Source: Streptomyces sp. NBC_00287 (GTDB lineage Bacteria > Actinomycetota > Actinomycetes > Streptomycetales > Streptomycetaceae). From it: a stretch of 64,000 nucleotides of DNA. The stretch covers positions 1,674,001 to 1,738,000 of the forward strand of contig NZ_CP108053.1 of NCBI RefSeq assembly GCF_036173105.1, given 5' to 3'. Both the position numbers and the translations under genes were made by a program. The stretch's first letter is position 1. Every line of letters starts with the position of its first letter. The notes below the pieces were generated by a model. That model did not search any database. It was not told where the DNA came from and worked only from the letters and a program-made list of their open reading frames with translations. Shown in pieces: positions 35,905-46,376 of the stretch.

Positions 35905-36399
35905 TCAGAGAAGGTCCTTGACCAGGAACGCGCACGAGTCGACGCACTCACGGATCGCGCCGTCGTGGTCCTCGTACGAGTAGCGGTCGAGGTAGTCGGT
36001 CAGGGACCGATAGCCGAGCCGCTCGTAGAGCGCGGCGGCCCGCGGATTGTCCTTGCCGACACCGATGCCGACGACGGTCAGGCCCCGCTGCCGGGCCAAC
36101 TCCTCGGCGGCGCGCACCAGGGCCGTACCGATGCCCCGCGAGCGCAGTTCCTCGGCCACGGCGAGACCGCCGATCTCCGGGCAGCCGGGCAGTGCGGCCC
36201 GCACCCCGGCGTCCGCGCAGCCGATCCAGCGCATCTCGGCATGCCCGACGGGCCGCCCGTCGAGCCGGGCGACGAGATAGGTGCACTGGCCCGCCTCCTG
36301 GCGCGCGAACCGTCGGGCGTGGAACGAGGTGCGACCGGGCGAGCCGAGGTACCGGTCGAGCAGCGCAATGTCGGCGGCCGTGCAGGCGGTGATCTCCAT
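35905..36399 (-). CDS. GNAT N-acetyltransferase
   Basis: 164 residues from ATG 36399-36397 (MEITACTAADIALLDRYLGS). GNAT motif A EIGGLAVAEELRSRGIGTALVRAAEELARQRG holds the acetyl-CoA-binding R/Q-x-x-G-x-G/A loop (RSRGIG). Motif B is NPRAAALYERLGYRSL. The substrate is unknown. It is a single gene between the permease and the IMPDH-like gene, whose terminator lies just upstream. Confidence 0.88.
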   Translation of the reverse strand: MEITACTAADIALLDRYLGSPGRTSFHARRFARQEAGQCTYLVARLDGRPVGHAEMRWIGCADAGVRAALPGCPEIGGLAVAEELRSRGIGTALVRAAEELARQRGLTVVGIGVGKDNPRAAALYERLGYRSLTDYLDRYSYEDHDGAIRECVDSCAFLVKDLL

Positions 36400-36428
36400 A
36401 CCCCGACGGTAGAGCCGGGGCATACGGA

Positions 36429-36471
36429 ACGGCCCCCGATTTTCCCGGGCGACCGGGACAACGGGGGCCGT
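36429..36471 (-). terminator. Terminator of the IMPDH/GMP-reductase-like gene
   Basis: Outer 10-bp stem ACGGCCCCCG (36429-36438) / CGGGGGCCGT (36462-36471) with an inner CCCGGgcgaCCGGG hairpin. It lies 16 bases past the stop at 36488. Confidence 0.75.
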
Positions 36472-36487
36472 ACGAAAGGGAGTTGCG

Positions 36488-37972
<1,485 letters not shown>

Positions 37973-38061
37973 TCAGCCAGGGGGAAAGAGCACGTACTTC
38001 ATTGTCCCATGTCGGCCGGAATGCCATACACGGTCAGTTCATCCAGGCTGGTCAGAGGCGC

Positions 38062-38352
38062 CTAGGAGGATCCTCCAAGGGCAAGGGCCACGGTGACGGC
38101 GGAGGCGCCCGAGAACACCTCGCGGGCGATCCCCCACTCGTCCGGCCGCACATCGGCGTACGGCTGCCAGTTCCGTACGACGATCACCGCGGTGTCCTCG
38201 GGCCACAGACCCGGATCCGAGAGAACGTCGGCCAGCGCGTCCCAGTTGCGGCCGAAGTAGTCCGGCAGTCCCAGATCCCGCAGGCACCGGTCCATCAGCC
38301 CCGCCTTGTCGGTGACCCCGGCGAGGTCCAACGTGGCCAGCACTTCCGTCAT
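38062..38352 (-). CDS. Barstar-family protein (ribonuclease inhibitor fold)
   Basis: 96 residues from ATG 38352-38350 (MTEVLATLDLAGVTDKAG). Motifs of barstar are present: GLPDYFGRNWDALADVLSD, where Tyr/Phe, Asn-Trp-Asp form the barnase-binding face and helix 2, and VIVVRNWQPYAD. No barnase or other RNase gene is adjacent. Actinobacterial barstar-like proteins often lack a partner; some may inhibit imported or distant toxins. The start was set where the conserved first strand begins. Confidence 0.82.
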   Translation of the reverse strand: MTEVLATLDLAGVTDKAGLMDRCLRDLGLPDYFGRNWDALADVLSDPGLWPEDTAVIVVRNWQPYADVRPDEWGIAREVFSGASAVTVALALGGSS

Positions 38353-38430
38353 CTCAGAACCGCCAAGTCCGTAGTGAGCGCCGATGAACGAAGGGGGCGG
38401 CCACCGGGCCACCCCCTTCCTGACATACCG

Positions 38431-39450
38431 TCACTGTCCGTCCGGGTCGGCCCTGTTGAGCGCGGGCTTCGGGGTCGGTCCCGACGTCATCAGCACATCC
38501 GCCGCCGAGGTGTCCGTCACCAGGCTGGTGACAAGCCCCGACCGCAGCACCGCGTCGATCGCGGACGCCTTGCGCGACCCGCCCGCGATGGCGACGACCT
38601 CGGGGATACGGCGGAGCTGGTCGGCCTTGACGGTGATGCACCGCTCGCCCAGGTCCCGCCCGACCCGGCGGCCGTCGGCGTCGAAGAGGTGGGCCGACAT
38701 CTCGGCGGCGACCCCGAGCGAGGCGTAGTGCGCCCGCTCCTGGTCGCTGAGCATGTCGTGCACCGTGGAGATGCCCGGCTCCCAGGAACCGATGGAGACA
38801 CAGGCGACCGTGACCTTGTCGAAGTACTCGAAGGCCCGGGCGATCCCGGTCTGATTGCGCAGCGCCGCCGCGGTGGCCGCGTCCGGTAGCAGCATCGGCG
38901 CGTAGATGGGGTGCGCGTCGCCGCCCGAGACCTGGGCCGCCCGGCGCACCGCCTCCACCGAGCCGCGCTCGGCGGTCCCGGCGTCGTACACGCCGGTCAG
39001 CTGCACCACCGTGCACGGCGGCAGCCGGTCGAGCGCGGCCGCCATGTGGATGGTGGACCGGCCCCAGGCCAGGCCCAGCACATCACCCTCGTTCACCAGT
39101 TCGCCGAGCAGATCGGCTGCCACTTCTCCCAGGTTCTCCGGGTCGGGAGAGTCCTCGGCCTCCGCCGGCGACTCGACCACGACGGCGTGCCTGAGGCCGT
39201 AGCGGGCGCGCAGCGCGTCCGAGCGCTCGGCGTCCAGCTCGGCGGGGACGCGGATCTCGATACGCACGAGATCCCGTTCGAGGGCGGTCTCCAGGACCCG
39301 GGCCACCTTGAAGCGGCTGACGCCGAACTCCTCGGCGATCTGGATCTTGGACTTGCCCTCGAGGTAGAAGCGGCGGGCCATGGCCGCCGCCTGCACCAGC
39401 TCAGCGGGTCCCATCCGCATGGCTGACCGGCCCGCCGACATACCCGACAC
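38431..39450 (-). CDS. SorC/DeoR-type sugar-binding transcriptional regulator
   Basis: 339 residues from GTG 39450-39448, with GAGGAG 7 bases upstream. N-terminal HTH (about 12-60: AMARRFYLEGKSKIQIAEEF, GVSRFKVARVLETALERDLV). C-terminal sugar-phosphate-binding domain of the SorC family (about 70-330: NEGDVLGLAWGRSTIHMAAAL, VQLTGVYDAGT, VACVSIGSWEPGISTVHDML, VVAIAGGSRKASAIDAVLRS). The family binds phosphorylated sugars. It lies 102 bases downstream of rpe in the same direction, which suggests control of a pentose phosphate or related pathway; autoregulation or distant targets are equally possible. Confidence 0.87.
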   Translation of the reverse strand: MSGMSAGRSAMRMGPAELVQAAAMARRFYLEGKSKIQIAEEFGVSRFKVARVLETALERDLVRIEIRVPAELDAERSDALRARYGLRHAVVVESPAEAEDSPDPENLGEVAADLLGELVNEGDVLGLAWGRSTIHMAAALDRLPPCTVVQLTGVYDAGTAERGSVEAVRRAAQVSGGDAHPIYAPMLLPDAATAAALRNQTGIARAFEYFDKVTVACVSIGSWEPGISTVHDMLSDQERAHYASLGVAAEMSAHLFDADGRRVGRDLGERCITVKADQLRRIPEVVAIAGGSRKASAIDAVLRSGLVTSLVTDTSAADVLMTSGPTPKPALNRADPDGQ

Positions 39451-39552
39451 GGCGATCTCCTCACTACTGTTCACACTCTGGATTCGCCGTTCATCCTTGC
39501 AGATCCGACGCACTGGATCCGCCCTGATGGGCGCCGTTCACGTTCCCTTGGC

Positions 39553-40239
39553 TCAGTGGTCGCATGCCCACGCGGCGGACTTCGTCGCTCCTTCCGCCTG
39601 GGCGCGCAGCGCGCGGACCGCCTCGGCGGGGTCCGCCGCCCCGTACACCGCTGAACCGGCCACGAAGACGTCCGCGCCCGCCTCCGCACACCGCTCGATG
39701 GTGGCCGCCGAAACACCGCCGTCCACCTGAAGCCACAGCTCAAGACCGTGCTTGCTGATCAACTCGCGGGTGCGGCGAATCTTCGGGAGCATGATGTCGA
39801 GAAACGCCTGACCCCCGAAACCGGGCTCGACCGTCATGATCAGCAGCATGTCGAGCTCGGGGAGCAGGTCCTCGTACGGCTCGATCGGTGTCGCGGGCCT
39901 GAGCGCCATGGAGGCTCGCGCGCCCTTGGCCCGGATCTCGCGGGCCAGACGCACCGGAGCGGCGGCCGCCTCGACATGGAAGGTGACGGATCCGGCCCCC
40001 GCTTCTACGTACTGGGGCGCCCATCGATCGGGGGCCTCGATCATCAGATGGCAGTCCAGCGGAGTGTCCGTCGCACGGGCCAACGACTCTACGACCGGCA
40101 CACCGAGCGTGAGGTTCGGGACGAAATGGTTGTCCATGACGTCGACGTGGAGCCAGTCGGCTCCTTCGACCGCCTTCGCCTCGTCCGCGAGGCGGGCGAA
40201 GTCGGCGGACAGGATGCTGGGGTTGATCTGCACGGCCAT
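39553..40239 (-). CDS. rpe: Ribulose-phosphate 3-epimerase
   Basis: 228 residues from ATG 40239-40237 ([20 protein letters not shown]); the longer open frame upstream is not conserved in character. Interconverts ribulose 5-phosphate and xylulose 5-phosphate in the pentose phosphate pathway. Metal and catalytic residues are visible in [43 protein letters not shown] and [14 protein letters not shown]. It is divergent from the MMPL transporter and followed by the SorC regulator. Confidence 0.95.
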   Translation of the reverse strand: MAVQINPSILSADFARLADEAKAVEGADWLHVDVMDNHFVPNLTLGVPVVESLARATDTPLDCHLMIEAPDRWAPQYVEAGAGSVTFHVEAAAAPVRLAREIRAKGARASMALRPATPIEPYEDLLPELDMLLIMTVEPGFGGQAFLDIMLPKIRRTRELISKHGLELWLQVDGGVSAATIERCAEAGADVFVAGSAVYGAADPAEAVRALRAQAEGATKSAAWACDH

Positions 40240-40346
40240 GACCCCAGACTGCCATGCCCTCCGAGGGTTTGGCGTAGCGGTCCCCTTCCTCACGCCCCTT
40301 ACGGGGCGCCCGCGTGCATGGCATCCTTTCGGCCTCGGGGGTGGCC

Positions 40347-42506
40347 ATGACTGAAAAGCGTGGGATCGCACATCTCGTCTGTGGCCGGCGGGCCAAGTGG
40401 GTCGTGCTGGTGCTGTGGCTCATCGTGCTGTTCCTTACGGCTCCGTTCGCCCAGAAACTCACCGACGCCCAGGACAACGACGCCGCCTCCTGGCTGCCCG
40501 GCTCCGCCGAGTCCACCCAAGTCCTGCAGACCTCCGAGGACTTCAGGCCCGAGCAGATCCCCGCCATCGTCATCTACGCCCGGGAGAGCGGGCTCACGGC
40601 CCAGGAGAGGGCCACGATCGACGAGGACGTGCGCGAGCTGAAGCAGCTCACCGCTCATGGCATCCGCGGTGACGAGACCCGTGGGCCCACCTTCGACCGG
40701 GAGACCGACCCGCGCGCGGCGCAGGTGTATGTGCCGATCACCATGGACGAGAAGGGCTGGGAGGAGATCGCGCCCGCGGTCGACGACATCCGGGACATCG
40801 TCGGGGAGGGCGGCGACGGGCTCGCCGTCCACATCACGGGTCCGGGCGGTACGTCGGCGGACTTCGCCGAGGCCTTCGAGGGCATCGACTCCACACTGCT
40901 GCTGTCGGCCATGGCGGTCGTCATCGTCATGCTGCTGATCACCTACCGCAGCCCGACCCTCCTGCTGGTCCCGCTGCTCGCCGTGATCGCCGCCCTGTTC
41001 ACCGCGCAGGCCCTCATCTACTTCCTGGCGGAGCACGCGGGCTTGACCGTGAACGGCCAGAGCGCGGGCATTCTCACCGTGCTCGTCTTCGGTGCCGGGA
41101 CGGACTATGCCCTGTTGCTCGTCGCCCGCTACCGCGAGGAGTTGCGCGGCCACGAGGACCGGCACGAGGCGATGGCACTGGCCCTGCACCGCGCGGGCCC
41201 GGCGGTGATCGCCTCCGGCGCGACCGTCGTACTGAGCATGCTGGTGCTGCTGGCCGCCGAGATGAACTCCACGCGCGGCCTCGGACCCGTTGCCGCGATC
41301 GGCGTCGCGGTCGCTCTGCTGGCCATGATGACGCTGTTCCCGGCGCTGCTGGTGATCTTCGGCCGCTGGATCTTCTGGCCGGTGATCCCGCACCTCGGCG
41401 CCCCGAACCCGCACGAGCGGGGCCTGTGGGCCCGTATGGGCCGTCGTATCGCCGCCCGGCCGCGCATGGTCTGGGCCGTCACGGCGGTGGTCCTCGCCAT
41501 CTGTTCCCTCGGCCTGATCCAGCTGCGCGCCGAGGGCATCAGCAACGCGGACGCCTTCACCGGAACCCCGGACTCGATCACCGGCCAGGAGGTCTCCGAG
41601 CGCTACTTCCCGGCGGGCAGCGGCGATCCGCTCGTCATCATCAGCAACCAGGCGCAGGCCCAGGAGGTCGGCCGAGTCGTCGCGGACACCCCGGGCGTGG
41701 TCCCGGAGTCGCTGGGCCTGCCACCGGGCACGAAACCGTCCTTCGAGGGCAAGGTCCTGTTCGAGGCCACCATGTCCGACCCCGCCGACAGCGAGGCCGC
41801 CAAGGACACGGTGGAGCGCGTCCGCGACGCCGTGCACGCGGTGCCTGATGCCGACGCCCAGGTCGGCGGCGGTACGGCGGCCCTGCTGGACATGGACAAG
41901 GCGACCACGCACGACAACATAGTGATCATCCCGCTGGTGCTGGTCGTGGTGCTGCTGATCCTGTGCGCCCTGCTGCGCGCCCTGATCGCCCCGCTCCTGC
42001 TGATCGGCACGGTGATCCTGTCCTTCGCGGCGGCCCTGGGCATCAGCGCCTTCGCCTTCCGGTACCTCTTCGACTACGCGGGCGAGTCGACGGACTTCCC
42101 GCTGTTCGTCTTCGTCTTCCTGGTCGCCCTGGGCATCGACTACAACATCTTCCTGACCACCCGGATCCGCGAGGAGGCGGCCCGCCAGGGCACCCGTGCG
42201 GGCGTGGTGACCGGACTCGCCGCGACGGGCGCGGTGATCACCTCGGCCGGCCTGGTCCTGGCCGGCACCTTCGCCGCCCTCGGCACGCTCCCGATGGTCG
42301 CCTTCGCGGAGATCGGCTTCGCGGTCGCGCTGGGCGTCATCCTGGACACCTTCATCGTGCGCTCGATCCTGGTCCCGGCGCTGTTCCTGGACGTGGGCCC
42401 GAAGGTGTGGTGGCCGCACCGGCTGGCGAAGGAGGACGGCGCCGAGCCGGTGCCGGTCAGTCCTGCTGCGGCGGACACACACTCGGGTCGTCCAGCGGGA
42501 CCGTGA
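40347..42506 (+). CDS. MMPL-family (RND superfamily) membrane transporter
   Basis: 719 residues from ATG 40347, with GGGGGT upstream. Two repeats, each with one TM helix, an extracellular domain and a five-helix bundle. First: [16 protein letters not shown] ... [38 protein letters not shown]. Second: [40 protein letters not shown]. The paired GTDYA / GIDYN motifs carry the Asp-Tyr proton relay of MmpL proteins. Such transporters export lipids or amphipathic compounds in actinomycetes; no lipid synthesis gene is adjacent, so the cargo is unknown. The last 15 residues are low in conservation. Confidence 0.9.
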   Translation: MTEKRGIAHLVCGRRAKWVVLVLWLIVLFLTAPFAQKLTDAQDNDAASWLPGSAESTQVLQTSEDFRPEQIPAIVIYARESGLTAQERATIDEDVRELKQLTAHGIRGDETRGPTFDRETDPRAAQVYVPITMDEKGWEEIAPAVDDIRDIVGEGGDGLAVHITGPGGTSADFAEAFEGIDSTLLLSAMAVVIVMLLITYRSPTLLLVPLLAVIAALFTAQALIYFLAEHAGLTVNGQSAGILTVLVFGAGTDYALLLVARYREELRGHEDRHEAMALALHRAGPAVIASGATVVLSMLVLLAAEMNSTRGLGPVAAIGVAVALLAMMTLFPALLVIFGRWIFWPVIPHLGAPNPHERGLWARMGRRIAARPRMVWAVTAVVLAICSLGLIQLRAEGISNADAFTGTPDSITGQEVSERYFPAGSGDPLVIISNQAQAQEVGRVVADTPGVVPESLGLPPGTKPSFEGKVLFEATMSDPADSEAAKDTVERVRDAVHAVPDADAQVGGGTAALLDMDKATTHDNIVIIPLVLVVVLLILCALLRALIAPLLLIGTVILSFAAALGISAFAFRYLFDYAGESTDFPLFVFVFLVALGIDYNIFLTTRIREEAARQGTRAGVVTGLAATGAVITSAGLVLAGTFAALGTLPMVAFAEIGFAVALGVILDTFIVRSILVPALFLDVGPKVWWPHRLAKEDGAEPVPVSPAAADTHSGRPAGP

Positions 42507-42534
42507 GCCAGGCGATCATCTCCCGCAACCGGCC

Positions 42535-43953
42535 TCAGGCGGTCCGGCGGATCAGCGCCAGATACATCGCGTCGGTCCCGTGCAGATGCGGCCACAGCTG
42601 TACGTCGGGCCCGTCGCCCAGCTCCGGCATGCCGGGCAGCAGCGGGCGGGCATCGATCAGCTCGGCGCCCGGGTGCTGCTTAAGCACGTCGTCGACGACG
42701 GCGCGGGTCTCGGCGAGATGCGGGGAACAGGTGGCGTAACCGACGACCCCGCCGACCCGCACGGAGTCGAGCGCGGTGCGCAGCAGGCCCCGCTGGAGCG
42801 GCGCGAACCCGTCGAGGTCCTCGGGCCTGCGCCGCCACCGCGCCTCCGGCCGCCGCCGCAGGGCGCCGAGACCGGTGCACGGTACGTCCATCAGCACCCG
42901 GTCGAAGGAGCCGGGCCGCCACGGCGGCCGGGTCCCGTCGGCGGCGATGACCTGATACGGCCCGGGATTGCCGTCGAGCGCCTTGGCCACGAGCCCGGCC
43001 CGGTGCGGCTGCTTCTCGGAGGCGAGCAGCATGGCTCCGCGTCCGGCAGCGAGTGCGGCGAGAAGCGCGGCCTTGCCACCCGGCCCGGCACACCCGTCGA
43101 GCCACTTCTCGTCCGGCCCGTCGAGCGGAGCGTTGGCCAGCGCGAGAGCGACAAGCTGACTGCCCTCGTCCTGCACCCCGGCACGCCCCTCGCGTACGGC
43201 CTCGATGGCACCGGGCTCACCACCCTCGGCAAGCCTGACCGCGTACGGCGACCAGCGCCCCGGCACCGCGGCGTCCTCGTCGAGCAATTCCTCGGTGGTG
43301 GCCCGTCCAGGGCGGGCGACCAGCGTCACCTCGGGCCGTTCGTTGTCGGCCTCCAGTAGCCGCTCGATCCCGGCGCGTGTGCCGCCGAGCGAGTCCCACA
43401 GCGCGGAGACGACCCAGCGCGGATGCGAGTGCACGACGGCGAGGTGCTCCTCGGGATCGTCGTCGTAGGGCGGCGCGACCCGCTCGATCCACTCGTCGAG
43501 GTCGTGCTGGGAGACCTTCCGCAGTACGGCGTTGACGAACTTGGCCCGCCCGTCGCCGAGGACGACCCGGGCGAGCTCGACCGAGGCGGACACCGCGGCG
43601 TGCGTCGGAATGCGCGTCCCGAGCAACTGGTGCGCCCCGAGGCTCAGCACATCGAGCACCGGCGGGTCGACCTCCCGCAACGGCCGGTCGACACACGCGG
43701 CGATGACGGCGTCGTACGTCCCCTGCCGGCGCAGCGTCCCGTACACCAGCTCGGTGGCGAGAGCGGCGTCCCGCCCGTCGAAGTCACCCTGCTCCCGCGC
43801 CTTGCGCAACAGCGGCGGCAGCACGAGGTTGGCGTACGCGTCCCGCTCGTCCACGGCCCGCAGGGCCTCGAAGGCGAGAACGCGGACGGGGTCCTTCTTG
43901 GGCCGCCGGTAGGGCTTGCCGGGTTTGCGGGGCCGACGGGAGGTGTCGCTCAC
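42535..43953 (-). CDS. rsmB: 16S rRNA (cytosine-967-C5)-methyltransferase
   Basis: 472 residues from GTG 43953-43951, with GGAG about 10 bases upstream (an ATG-like frame to 43992 is open but not conserved). N-terminal NusB-like RNA-binding domain (about 20-155: KKDPVRVLAFEALRAVDERD, ATELVYGTLRRQGTYDAVI). C-terminal methyltransferase (about 220-470): SAM motif I WLDGCAGPGGKAALLAAL, first Cys LMDVPCTGLGALRRRPE, catalytic Cys GYATCSPHLAET. It methylates C967 of 16S rRNA. Downstream of fmt in the same direction, with a tandem repeat in the 163-base gap. Confidence 0.95.
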   Translation of the reverse strand: MSDTSRRPRKPGKPYRRPKKDPVRVLAFEALRAVDERDAYANLVLPPLLRKAREQGDFDGRDAALATELVYGTLRRQGTYDAVIAACVDRPLREVDPPVLDVLSLGAHQLLGTRIPTHAAVSASVELARVVLGDGRAKFVNAVLRKVSQHDLDEWIERVAPPYDDDPEEHLAVVHSHPRWVVSALWDSLGGTRAGIERLLEADNERPEVTLVARPGRATTEELLDEDAAVPGRWSPYAVRLAEGGEPGAIEAVREGRAGVQDEGSQLVALALANAPLDGPDEKWLDGCAGPGGKAALLAALAAGRGAMLLASEKQPHRAGLVAKALDGNPGPYQVIAADGTRPPWRPGSFDRVLMDVPCTGLGALRRRPEARWRRRPEDLDGFAPLQRGLLRTALDSVRVGGVVGYATCSPHLAETRAVVDDVLKQHPGAELIDARPLLPGMPELGDGPDVQLWPHLHGTDAMYLALIRRTA

Positions 43954-43968
43954 GAAAAGGTGCTCCGG

Positions 43969-44080
43969 ATTGCTGGATGAAGAGTGCGTCATCGCTGGAT
44001 GAAGGGTGCGCTCATCGCTGGACGGAGGATGCGCTCATCGCTGGATGATCGGTGTGTCATCGCTGGATACGTGTGCGTCC
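43969..44080. repeat. Five-copy 22-23-bp tandem repeat between fmt and rsmB
   Basis: The word ATYGCTGGA recurs at 43969, 43991, 44014, 44037 and 44059, spaced 22, 23, 23 and 22 bases. The following bases are similar in each unit (GATGAAGAGTGCGTC type). The array ends 16 bases upstream of the rsmB start, so it lies in the rsmB leader. Unit lengths not divisible by three and lack of an ORF argue against coding. Confidence 0.8.
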
Positions 44081-44116
44081 AGCGTACGTCGCACCGCGTG
44101 CCCGGTGCGCGGCCGG

Positions 44117-45049
44117 TCAGGCCCCGAGGCGCTCCCCGTCGGCGATCCGCGCGCCGCGTGCCCAGTCGGCCGCCCGCATCGGCTTCTTGCCCTGGGCCTG
44201 CACCCACAGCAGCTCCACGGCGTACGAACCGGTGCCGACGTGCACGCTGTTCTTGCCGACGGCGAGCGCGCCCGGGGCGAGCTCGTTGCGGTCCGGGACC
44301 GGCTGAACCTGGATGAGCTTGAGCCGCTCACCGCGGAAGACGGTCCAGGCGCCGGGCGCCGGCGTGCATCCGCGTACAACCCGGTCGACGCGCAGGGCAG
44401 GGGCGGTCCAGTCGATATGGGCGTCCTCGACATTGACCTTCGGGGCCAGGCTGATGCCCTCGCCCGGCTGCGGTACGGCCTTCAGGGAGCCGTCCTCGAT
44501 GCCGTCCATGGTCGCCGCGAGCAGCCCGGCGCCGGCGAAGGCGAGCCGGGTGAGCAGGTCGCCGCTGGTGTCGGTGGGCCGGATGGTCTCGGTCACGGTG
44601 CCGTAGACGGGCCCGGAGTCGAGGCCTTCCTCGATGAGGAAGGTGGTGGCACCGGTGATCTCGTCCCCGGCCATGATGGAGTGCTGCACAGGGGCGGCAC
44701 CGCGCCAGGCGGGCAGCAGGGAGAAGTGCAGGTTGACCCAGCCGTGGGCCGGGATGTCGAGGGCGACGCGCGGCAGCAGAGCCCCATAGGCAACGACAGG
44801 ACAGCAATCCGGTGCGATTTCCCTGAGCCGCTCAAGGAACTCCGGATCCCGCGGCTTGACGGGCTTGAGCACCTCGATCCCGGCCTCTTCGGCCCGCTCG
44901 GCCACGGGAGAGGCAACCAGCCTCCTCCCCCGCCCGGCAGGAGCATCGGGCCGCGTGACAACGGCGGCCACCTCATGCCGCCCGGAGGCGAGAAGAGCGT
45001 CCAGAGCGGGAACGGCGACCTCGGGGGTACCGGCGAAGACAAGCTTCAT
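44117..45049 (-). CDS. fmt: Methionyl-tRNA formyltransferase
   Basis: 310 residues from ATG 45049-45047 ([20 protein letters not shown]). Formylates Met-tRNA(fMet) for initiation. Formyl-THF and active-site motif [19 protein letters not shown] (Asn, His, Ser-Leu-Leu-Pro), substrate segment [19 protein letters not shown] (Asp), and the C-terminal OB-like tRNA-binding domain (about 205-310: [20 protein letters not shown]). Normally next to def; here def is not in the window. It probably heads an operon with rsmB. Confidence 0.95.
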   Translation of the reverse strand: MKLVFAGTPEVAVPALDALLASGRHEVAAVVTRPDAPAGRGRRLVASPVAERAEEAGIEVLKPVKPRDPEFLERLREIAPDCCPVVAYGALLPRVALDIPAHGWVNLHFSLLPAWRGAAPVQHSIMAGDEITGATTFLIEEGLDSGPVYGTVTETIRPTDTSGDLLTRLAFAGAGLLAATMDGIEDGSLKAVPQPGEGISLAPKVNVEDAHIDWTAPALRVDRVVRGCTPAPGAWTVFRGERLKLIQVQPVPDRNELAPGALAVGKNSVHVGTGSYAVELLWVQAQGKKPMRAADWARGARIADGERLGA

Positions 45050-45157
45050 GGGTGCGTGCGGGCCTCTCGGTCGGGAGTTGGACGGGCAGCACACCAGTCT
45101 ATTGGGGCGAGGGGAAAGCCGCCGACGACGAGGAACCCCGCAGGAGGGTCCGGCCTC

Positions 45158-45854
<697 letters not shown>

Positions 45855-45915
45855 CACCCCAGCCCCGCGACCCCGGCCCTCCCGCGCCGACATCGGGAGG
45901 ACCGGGGTCGCGGGG

Positions 45916-46275
45916 CGCATGCACCCGCCGCCACTGCGGGCAGTCGCGGTCGTGGGGTGCATGCACCCGCCGCCGCTGCGGGCACTCGCGCCGCTGGAGC
46001 GCTGCCCACCCGGCAGCCGCGCCGCCCAACCCGCACAGCCGCGGCCAGTCGCGCCGCTCGAGCACTGCCCACCCGGCAACCACGCCGCCCAACCCGCACA
46101 GCTACGGCCAGTCGCGCCGCTCGAGCACTGCCCACCCGGCAACCGCGCCGCCCAACCCGCACAGCTACGGCCAGTCGCGCCGCTCGAGCACTGCCCACCC
46201 GGCAACCACGCCGCCCAAACCCGCGCCGCTGCGGGCAGTCGTGCCGCTGGGGCGGCACGGGTGGGCGCAGCGGCA
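45916..46275. repeat. 63-bp minisatellite (3 good copies) with flanking 42-bp duplication
   Basis: A unit beginning GCCGCCCAACCCGCACAG starts at 46021, 46084, 46147 and, degenerate, at 46210 and 45958: a regular 63-base period. Copies at 46084 and 46147 differ at only one or two positions. Upstream, GCATGCACCCGCCGCC repeats at 45917 and 45959 (42-base period). The 522-base gap 45855-46376 contains this array and nothing else clear. All frames stay open because of composition and the 21-codon period, so I do not call a gene. Confidence 0.85.
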
Positions 46276-46376
46276 CCCCGCAAGCGCGGGCGAGCGCACC
46301 CACACCCACGGCACCGCAACCCACGGCACCCCACCAGCGCCGAACAGACCCCCACCTCAGCCCCGCGTAGCCAAAG

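Noticed and set aside
42457..42519. Twenty-residue ORF after rsmB ending [11 protein letters not shown]
   Set aside because: The GGGAG lies directly against the ATG with no spacing, and the segment is antisense to the MMPL C-terminus. It might be the remnant of a longer protein, but nothing supports it here.
43969..44080. CRISPR array
   Set aside because: Repeats and spacers are not separable (unit of 22-23 bases, whole unit conserved), and there are no cas genes.
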